DNA from: Gemmataceae bacterium
Lineage (GTDB): Bacteria > Planctomycetota > Planctomycetia > Gemmatales > Gemmataceae
Assembly: GCA_019636445.1 (NCBI GenBank)
Contig: JAHBXO010000012.1
Location: 62,001 to 126,000, forward strand
Length of the DNA stretch: 64,000 nucleotides
Reading direction: 5' to 3'
The notes beneath the pieces are model-generated. The model did not search any database. It was not told the DNA's origin and saw nothing but the letters and a program-made list of their open reading frames with translations. The position numbers and the translations under genes were made by a program. Positions 59,419-64,000 of this stretch are shown here, one piece after another (positions within the stretch are counted from its first letter, which is position 1; each line of letters opens with the position of its first letter).

Positions 59419-60486
59419 TCACTCCGCAATCCGCACTCCGCACTCCGCACTCTGTAGCCACCCTTGCCCTTCCGCGCGTACGATCGCCTCCAGCGCGTCG
59501 ATCCATTTCGGATGCTCGTTCAGGCACGGGATCGCTCGCAGCTTTTCGCCCCCGGCGTGGTGGAAGACCTCCTCGCTCTCGCGGCCGATCTCGTCGACGG
59601 TCTCCAGGCAATCAGCCGTGAAGCCGGGCAACACCACGGCGACCCGCTTCACGCCCCTCTTCGCCAGGCGTTCCAGCACGTCGTCGGTGTAGGGTTTCAG
59701 CCACGGGTCGCGACCGAAGCGGCTCTGGTACGTCTGCGTCCAATAATCGCGCGTCCAGCCGAGCTTCGCCACGAGCGCCCGCGTCGTGCGGACGCAGTGC
59801 GTCGCGTACGGGTCGCCGCGCTGGGCGTACTTCTGCGGGATGCCGTGGAAGCTGACGAGGACGTGCTCCGGCTGCCACGGCATCGCCGCGAGGTCGTCCC
59901 GCACGGCGGCAGTGACGGCGTCGATGTAGCCGGTGTCGTCGTAATAGGGTGGCACGATGCGCAGGGCCGGCACGACACGGAGCTTGAGCATCAGTTTCGC
60001 GAGGGCATCGGTGGCACTTGCGGTGGTCGTACTCGAATACTGCGGGAACATCGGCACGGCCACGATCCGGTCAACGCCCGCCGCCAGCATCTCGCGCGTG
60101 ACCGACTCGACCGACGGATTGCCGACCATCATTCCAAACCGGACGGTGGCGTTTGGGAACCGCGCTTGAAGCAATTCCGTTTGGCGGATCGTGTGGTGCA
60201 TCAAGGGCGATCCGGTGTTCGCGTCCCAAATGCGGGCGTACTTGGCAGCGGAATCCTTGGGGCGGAAGGTCAGTACGAACAGATTCATAATCGCCGACCA
60301 TTTCCACCGCGCGACACTGGGCCTCGCCTTGCGCGGCGGTCCCGGATGAATGTACCTGGCAGTGTCGGCCGCAGTCTCCACGACGCGCGGATCGAAGAGA
60401 AATTGCCGGAGGTACGGTCGCAGCGCGGCCGCGGTCGGCGCGTCCGGGGTGCCAAGTTGAATGAGCAGGATGCCGGTCTTAGACAT
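59419..60486 (-). CDS. hemH: Ferrochelatase
   Basis: The 355-residue protein inserts Fe2+ into protoporphyrin IX, the last step of heme synthesis. It has GILLIQLGTPDAPTAAALRP at the N-terminus, VGNPSVESVTREML, the catalytic histidine in LVSFHGIPQKY (H214), and VVLPGFTADCLETVDEIGRE with the key glutamate. The last residues (LQSAECGVRIAE) are encoded by an octamer repeat and look like an accidental extension. Octamer repeats also stand directly before the ATG. Confidence 0.93.
   Translation of the reverse strand: MSKTGILLIQLGTPDAPTAAALRPYLRQFLFDPRVVETAADTARYIHPGPPRKARPSVARWKWSAIMNLFVLTFRPKDSAAKYARIWDANTGSPLMHHTIRQTELLQARFPNATVRFGMMVGNPSVESVTREMLAAGVDRIVAVPMFPQYSSTTTASATDALAKLMLKLRVVPALRIVPPYYDDTGYIDAVTAAVRDDLAAMPWQPEHVLVSFHGIPQKYAQRGDPYATHCVRTTRALVAKLGWTRDYWTQTYQSRFGRDPWLKPYTDDVLERLAKRGVKRVAVVLPGFTADCLETVDEIGRESEEVFHHAGGEKLRAIPCLNEHPKWIDALEAIVRAEGQGWLQSAECGVRIAE
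59420..59456. repeat. Octamer tandem repeat at the 3' end of hemH
   Basis: Four tandem units of the form CCGCACTC/CCGCAATC lie across the hemH stop codon, with an 8-base period. They code for the final SAECGVRIAE of HemH. Confidence 0.8.
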
Positions 60487-60518
60487 TGCGGAATGCGGAA
60501 TGCGGAATGCGGAATGAA
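60487..60518. repeat. Octamer tandem repeat before the hemH start
   Basis: Four units of GCGGAATG with an 8-base period lie immediately upstream of the hemH ATG, where a ribosome-binding site would be expected. They are related in pattern to the repeat at the gene's 3' end. Confidence 0.8.
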
Positions 60519-60541
60519 GACATGATAGACGGAGGTCGATG

Positions 60542-60571
60542 AAAAAAGCCTGCGGAGCATCCGCAGGCTTT
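60542..60571 (-). terminator. Factor-independent terminator of fdxA
   Basis: A perfect 11-base stem (60545-60555 with 60561-60571) around a 5-base loop is followed, in minus orientation, by a run of T residues (AAAAAA on the plus strand at 60542-60547). It starts 27 bases after the fdxA stop and fits an intrinsic terminator well. Confidence 0.85.
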
Positions 60572-60597
60572 CCTGATTCCTGACTCCCGACCCCCGA

Positions 60598-60903
60598 TTA
60601 CTTCTTCTTGCAGCCGGGGCCTTCGATCGGATCCTGCTTTTCCGTGATCTGGCCTCCACTGCCTTTGAGTGCAGCGGCCTTGTCCTTGTTGAGCTGGACG
60701 TAGCTGGCGAATTGCGACGGAAGGTTCGCTTCGCCGTAGATCGCCTCGACCGGGCACTCCGGCACGCAGGCTTCGCAGTCGATGCAATCATCGGGATCGA
60801 TGTAGAGCATCTTCTCGTCCTGATAGAAGCACTCCACCGGGCAAACGACGCAACAATCGGTGTACTTGCAGTCGTTGCAGCTTTCGGTGACGATGTGGGC
60901 CAT
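60598..60903 (-). CDS. fdxA: 7Fe ferredoxin (3Fe-4S / 4Fe-4S)
   Basis: The 101-residue protein starts MAHIVTESCNDCKYTDCC. The first cluster region has a CNDCKYTDCCVVCPVECF arrangement like FdxA of Azotobacter; the second is CIDCEACVPECPVEAI, a classical 4Fe-4S site. The tail QDPIEGPGCKKK is lysine-rich. It transfers electrons in the cytosol. It is transcribed alone and ends at an intrinsic terminator (60542-60571). Confidence 0.93.
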   Translation of the reverse strand: MAHIVTESCNDCKYTDCCVVCPVECFYQDEKMLYIDPDDCIDCEACVPECPVEAIYGEANLPSQFASYVQLNKDKAAALKGSGGQITEKQDPIEGPGCKKK

Positions 60904-60991
60904 GTTCGTTCTCCGCGTCGGTGTGCGCTCGCGGGGCCGACCTTTGGCCGCGCGGGTGACGGTATTCTTTTAGTAAATCGCTTCGCGGTGT

Positions 60992-61054
60992 CCAATCGCG
61001 AAAACGGGTCGGACGGGCCTCCCTGCCCGTCCGACCCGACGCGTTCGCGATTGG
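60992..61054 (-). terminator. Long nested hairpin after the small exported protein gene
   Basis: An 11-base outer stem (60992-61002 with 61044-61054) encloses a perfect 14-base inner stem (61005-61018 with 61025-61038). It lies immediately after the minus-strand stop at 61056. It probably ends that transcript, although no long T-tract is present. Confidence 0.65.
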
Positions 61055-61055
61055 C

Positions 61056-61352
61056 TTAGAACTGATCGAGCCAGAAGTGGTTGCCGCGGTGGTAGCGCAT
61101 CGGCGACCACAGTTCATAGCGCCAGCCCGGTTCCTTGAAGGGCGGGTAGGCCATGTACGCCGGCGGACGCATGTACGGACTGCCCTTCGATTCCGGGTAC
61201 TTGGGGCTTTGCGCCGGCCAGTAGCTGTGCGGGAAATAGTGGTATGGGTAGTAAAACGTGCGCGGCAGGGGCGGGTCGCCAGCACAGGCGCTCGAGGCGA
61301 AGGCGCCGAGCGCCAGCGCGGCGACGAGGGCCTTCAGGATTCCGCTTCGCAT
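61056..61352 (-). CDS. Small exported Tyr/Pro-rich protein
   Basis: The 98-residue protein has a signal peptide (ALVAALALGAFASSACAG). The mature part is rich in Tyr, Pro and His: FYYPYHYFPHSYWPAQSPKY, PPAYMAYPPFKEPGW, and ends RYHRGNHFWLDQF. The start at 61352 is fixed by GGAGGA upstream. Similar short Tyr/Pro-rich exported proteins are recalled from planctomycetes; the role is unknown, perhaps in the cell envelope. The frame stays open upstream only as a shadow of purB. Confidence 0.7.
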   Translation of the reverse strand: MRSGILKALVAALALGAFASSACAGDPPLPRTFYYPYHYFPHSYWPAQSPKYPESKGSPYMRPPAYMAYPPFKEPGWRYELWSPMRYHRGNHFWLDQF

Positions 61353-61568
61353 GGTTTGATCCTCCGAGTCGGGTCTAGCGGATTCATCGTCACAATCGCA
61401 CCCGCCGGCTGACCCATCCCGCCTCGCGGCTCGGAAAGACCCCGCACGCCGGCCGGCGCGACGCGAAAAACCTACAAAAACCGAAGCATCGGTCGGGTCG
61501 CCCGTGCCGCGGGCTTCATTCCGTGAATCCGATGGATTCGTTTCAAGTTGGCCGGAGTTCTTTTCGAC

Positions 61569-63035
61569 ATGCCCGATTCGGACCGCGACACGCTCTACGA
61601 CAATCCGCTCATCGGCCGCTATGCCAGCCGCGCCATGGCCGAACGCTGGGGACCGCTGCGCAAATTCCGTACCTGGCGACGCCTCTGGCTCGCCCTCGCC
61701 GAAGCCGAGCACGAACTCGGCCTTCCCGCCGCCGAAGGCAGTGGAGTACGCGTGACCCCGGCGCACCTCGCCGAACTCCGCGCCCACCTCGACGACGTCG
61801 ATCTGGCCCGCGCCGCCTCGCTCGAAAAGATCACTCGTCACGATGTGATGGCCCACGTCGCCGCCCTCGGCGAAGTCGCCCCGGGTGCAAAGGAGATCGT
61901 CCACCTCGGTGCCACGTCCTGTTACGTAACCGACAATGCTGACCTGATCCTGATGCGGGAATCGCTCGACGACCTGTGCGGATCGCTGGCGTCGCTCGTC
62001 GACGCACTGGCGACGTTCGCCGAACGCTGGCGGGCCGAGCCGACGCTCGGCTTTACGCACTTTCAGCCGGCGCAACTCACGACCGTGGGCAAGCGCGCCG
62101 TGCTCTGGCTCTTCGACCTCGTCCTCGACCTGCGCGAACTCGAGCGTCGGCGGGACGAACTCCCGTTCCGCGGCACCAAGGGCACCACCGGCACACAGGC
62201 CAGTTTTCTGGCCCTGTTCCGGGGCGACCACGCCAAGGTCCGCGAACTCGATCGCCTCGTCGCAAAGAAGATGGGCTTCGACTACGTGTTCCCGGTCACG
62301 GGACAGACCTACTCCCGCAAGATCGATTCGCAGATACTCGATGCGCTGTCCGGGCTGGGCCAATCGGCCCACAAATGGGGCAACGACCTGCGCCTGCTCG
62401 CGCATCGTCAGGAGGTCGACGAACCCTTCGAGGCCGGGCAGATCGGTTCGAGCGCGATGGCATACAAGCGGAACCCGATGCGGGCGGAGCGGATGTGTTC
62501 GTTGGCTCGCTTCCTGATGGGCATTCCGGCGATGGCGGCGGGGACGCAAGCCACGCAGTGGTTCGAGCGTACGCTCGACGACTCGGCCGCACGGCGGCTG
62601 TACATCCCGCAGGCGTTCCTCGCGGCGGACGCGATCCTGCGCATCGGTCAGAATGTCGGCAGCGGGCTGATCGTCAACCGGCCGATTGTGGCGAAGAACG
62701 TGCGCGAATACCTGCCCTACATGGCGACGGAAAACCTGATGATGGCGGCCGTGCGCGCCGGCGCGGACCGGCAGCACGTCCATGAACTTGTGAAGACCCA
62801 CAGCCACGCCGTCACCGATCGCATCAAGAACGGCGTCGGCTCGGCCACGGAAATCATCGATCGCCTCAAAGGCGAGTCGGCGTTTGCCGGTGTCGACTTC
62901 GCGGGGGAATTGGAGCCGAGCGCCTTCGTCGGGCGCTCGCCGGAACAGGTCGACGAATTCCTGCAGAACGAAATCCAGCCCATCCGCGAACGCTACGCGG
63001 GCCGGACAGGTCGAACGGTCGAGTTGCACGTCTGA
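61569..63035 (+). CDS. purB: Adenylosuccinate lyase
   Basis: The 488-residue protein acts twice in purine synthesis, on SAICAR and adenylosuccinate, releasing fumarate. It has EKITRHDVMAHVAALGE, HLGATSCYVTDNAD, THFQPAQLTTVGKR and the superfamily signature GSSAMAYKRNP. This pattern (with SCYVTDN and FTHFQPAQ) is that of the animal-type PurB. The ATG at 61569 gives the natural start PDSDRDTLYDNPL; an earlier GTG would add seven residues. No other pur gene is near. Confidence 0.94.
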   Translation: MPDSDRDTLYDNPLIGRYASRAMAERWGPLRKFRTWRRLWLALAEAEHELGLPAAEGSGVRVTPAHLAELRAHLDDVDLARAASLEKITRHDVMAHVAALGEVAPGAKEIVHLGATSCYVTDNADLILMRESLDDLCGSLASLVDALATFAERWRAEPTLGFTHFQPAQLTTVGKRAVLWLFDLVLDLRELERRRDELPFRGTKGTTGTQASFLALFRGDHAKVRELDRLVAKKMGFDYVFPVTGQTYSRKIDSQILDALSGLGQSAHKWGNDLRLLAHRQEVDEPFEAGQIGSSAMAYKRNPMRAERMCSLARFLMGIPAMAAGTQATQWFERTLDDSAARRLYIPQAFLAADAILRIGQNVGSGLIVNRPIVAKNVREYLPYMATENLMMAAVRAGADRQHVHELVKTHSHAVTDRIKNGVGSATEIIDRLKGESAFAGVDFAGELEPSAFVGRSPEQVDEFLQNEIQPIRERYAGRTGRTVELHV

Positions 63036-63062
63036 CGTGCGATACGCCGATCGAACGTCGTC

Positions 63063-64000
63063 TTATTTTTCAAACTGCCAGTTCTCATCGAAAATCCCGG
63101 CCGCGACCACATCCGCCGCCGCCGGGTCGGCCTTCGTCGGGTTCGGCTTCAGCACGGCCCAATCGCCGAGGCGCGGATAAAGCAATGCGTTCGTCCCCTT
63201 GAGGTCGGCCGCGCGGAACGTATGCCCGCTGTTGAGGACCACGTATTTCCCCTTCAGGTCCGGGTGTGGATAGATGAGCACCGGCACGTGGGTCTTTGGA
63301 TCGTATTCCACTCCATTGACGACGAGTTTCTCGGCCGTCCAGGTGATCGGCAACTTGGGCAGTACAGCCGCGATCTCCGGGTTGCTTGCGGGATCGCCGA
63401 AAAGCAGGACCGACTGTTCGCCGTGGACTTTCGTAGGCAGCGTGCCGCGGAAGTACTTGTCCCACTCGTAGCCGAAGCGGGCGAGGGACGCCTTGGCGTG
63501 GTCGTCGATCCAGCCGGACTTCGTCGGCCCGACGACACGGAACGGCGTGTGGAAGACGTCGTCGATAGGGCCTTGCAGGCCGGGGCGCTTGCGGAGCCTG
63601 TAATCGAGCTTTGCAACGGCCCATTTCCCATTCACTTTTTCATAGCTCTGTGAGTTCGCTACCGGAACCGACTGGCCATCGATCACAATTTTCCATTCCG
63701 GTTTGAGTTCAAGCTTGATCTGCGAGACGTTCTGAGTCGTTACCGTCACGGTCCCATCCTTCGGCACCGCGTCCACGACGGCGCGGTCATAGTGCCGATC
63801 CAGCCCTTCGATCCTCACCCATTTGCATTCCGGATAGCGCAACGTGTAGGTCACAAATCGGACTCGTTCGGGCGTCGTCAGCTTTGGGGCCGCTCCGATC
63901 TTCGCGAACTCGGATTCGATCTTCGCAAGCCACTCCGGCGGTTGTTTGTGTTCCAGTCCCGGTGCGACGATGTGCTGGAAGCTCAGCGTCTCCTTGAACC
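63063..64000 (-). CDS. Prolyl-oligopeptidase/esterase-like protein, C-terminal part
   Basis: The frame is open from the stop at 63063 to the window edge, about 312 residues, so the gene continues outside. Its first visible residues read FKETLSFQHIVAPGLEHKQP and continue RYPECKWVRIEGLDRHYDRA. Later marks are DDVFHTPFRVVGP, SVLLFGDPASNPEIAAVLPK, THVPVLIYPHPDLKGKYVVL and NSGHTFRAADLKGTN. This matches the C-terminal domain that follows the alpha/beta-hydrolase core in large planctomycete prolyl-oligopeptidase-like proteins. The Ser-His-Asp core would lie upstream, outside the window, so activity cannot be checked. It is convergent with purB. Confidence 0.75.
   Translation of the reverse strand, partial: FKETLSFQHIVAPGLEHKQPPEWLAKIESEFAKIGAAPKLTTPERVRFVTYTLRYPECKWVRIEGLDRHYDRAVVDAVPKDGTVTVTTQNVSQIKLELKPEWKIVIDGQSVPVANSQSYEKVNGKWAVAKLDYRLRKRPGLQGPIDDVFHTPFRVVGPTKSGWIDDHAKASLARFGYEWDKYFRGTLPTKVHGEQSVLLFGDPASNPEIAAVLPKLPITWTAEKLVVNGVEYDPKTHVPVLIYPHPDLKGKYVVLNSGHTFRAADLKGTNALLYPRLGDWAVLKPNPTKADPAAADVVAAGIFDENWQFEK

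Noticed and set aside
61056-63029. A 657-residue minus-strand frame containing the small exported protein
   Set aside because: Most of it is antisense to purB. The true start is the ATG at 61352 with a strong ribosome-binding site and a signal peptide.
1-64000. tRNA, rRNA, riboswitch or transposase genes
   Set aside because: Intergenic gaps were read for cloverleaf-like or conserved RNA patterns and for IS-type frames. None was convincing, though small RNAs cannot be excluded by eye.

Overview
The window is about 64 kb of high-GC bacterial chromosome. The gene content points to Planctomycetota, most likely a Gemmata-like member of the Gemmatales. The evidence is a PSCyt1/DUF1549/DUF1553 protein next to a DUF1501 protein, a ThuA-domain protein, a DUF1570-type protein, two proteins with N-terminal zinc ribbons, a secreted subtilisin with the LEDRTTPA-type N-terminal tag, and many intergenic palindromic repeats. 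About 60 genes are supported. No tRNA, rRNA, CRISPR array, transposase or phage gene was seen.

Layout. 1-5.6 kb: end of a PAS-domain sensor, a PQQ-type beta-propeller protein, an ATPase pair (ExeA-like plus a CpsD-like protein with a degenerate P-loop), two TPR proteins and an Asp/Glu-rich protein. 5.9-7.8 kb: a ceramidase-like membrane protein and cysteine synthase. 7.8-19.6 kb: one long minus-strand run with 2-oxoglutarate dehydrogenase E1, E2 and E3, an AT-richer HEPN-like gene pair, a TrhO-RluA fusion, RlmN, and an ECF sigma factor with its anti-sigma-like partner. 19.7-26.3 kb: a methyltransferase, UbiX, a DUF1570 peptidase-like protein, a zinc-ribbon trypsin-like protease and a zinc-ribbon membrane protein. 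26.3-32.3 kb: a FAH-family enzyme, then an overlapping cluster argS-obgE-coaX-short MnmE-like GTPase, plus rsfS. 32.6-39.2 kb: a 2-hydroxyacid dehydrogenase, an alpha/beta hydrolase, a lone nuoD, a subtilisin and a pyruvyl-transferase-like protein. 39.3-46.0 kb: small accessory genes (DUF2293, secreted propeller, ScdA_N domain, cupin, TfoX_N, beta-helix, metallo-beta-lactamase fold, ThuA). 46.3-55.1 kb: an ABC exporter whose two genes are split by palindromic repeats, an M20 peptidase, a ComEA-like protein, a methyltransferase, lysS, an MBL-fold protein and an ABM monooxygenase. 55.2-64 kb: the PSCyt1-DUF1501 pair, hemH, fdxA, a small exported protein, purB and the C-terminal part of a prolyl-oligopeptidase-like protein.

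Most genes are core metabolism, translation and RNA modification, set among planctomycete-specific secreted proteins. Joint function is best supported for the sucA-sucB-lpdA operon, the sigma/anti-sigma pair, the translationally coupled argS-obgE-coaX-GTPase cluster, the PSCyt1-DUF1501 pair and the ABC exporter. The most unusual items are the HEPN-like pair, the TrhO-RluA fusion, the P-loop-defective CpsD-like ATPase beside an ExeA-like ATPase, the truncated MnmE-like GTPase, and at least six families of intergenic palindromic or tandem repeats. No single clearly new multi-gene system could be demonstrated. The HEPN-like pair is the best candidate for an uncharacterised two-gene module.
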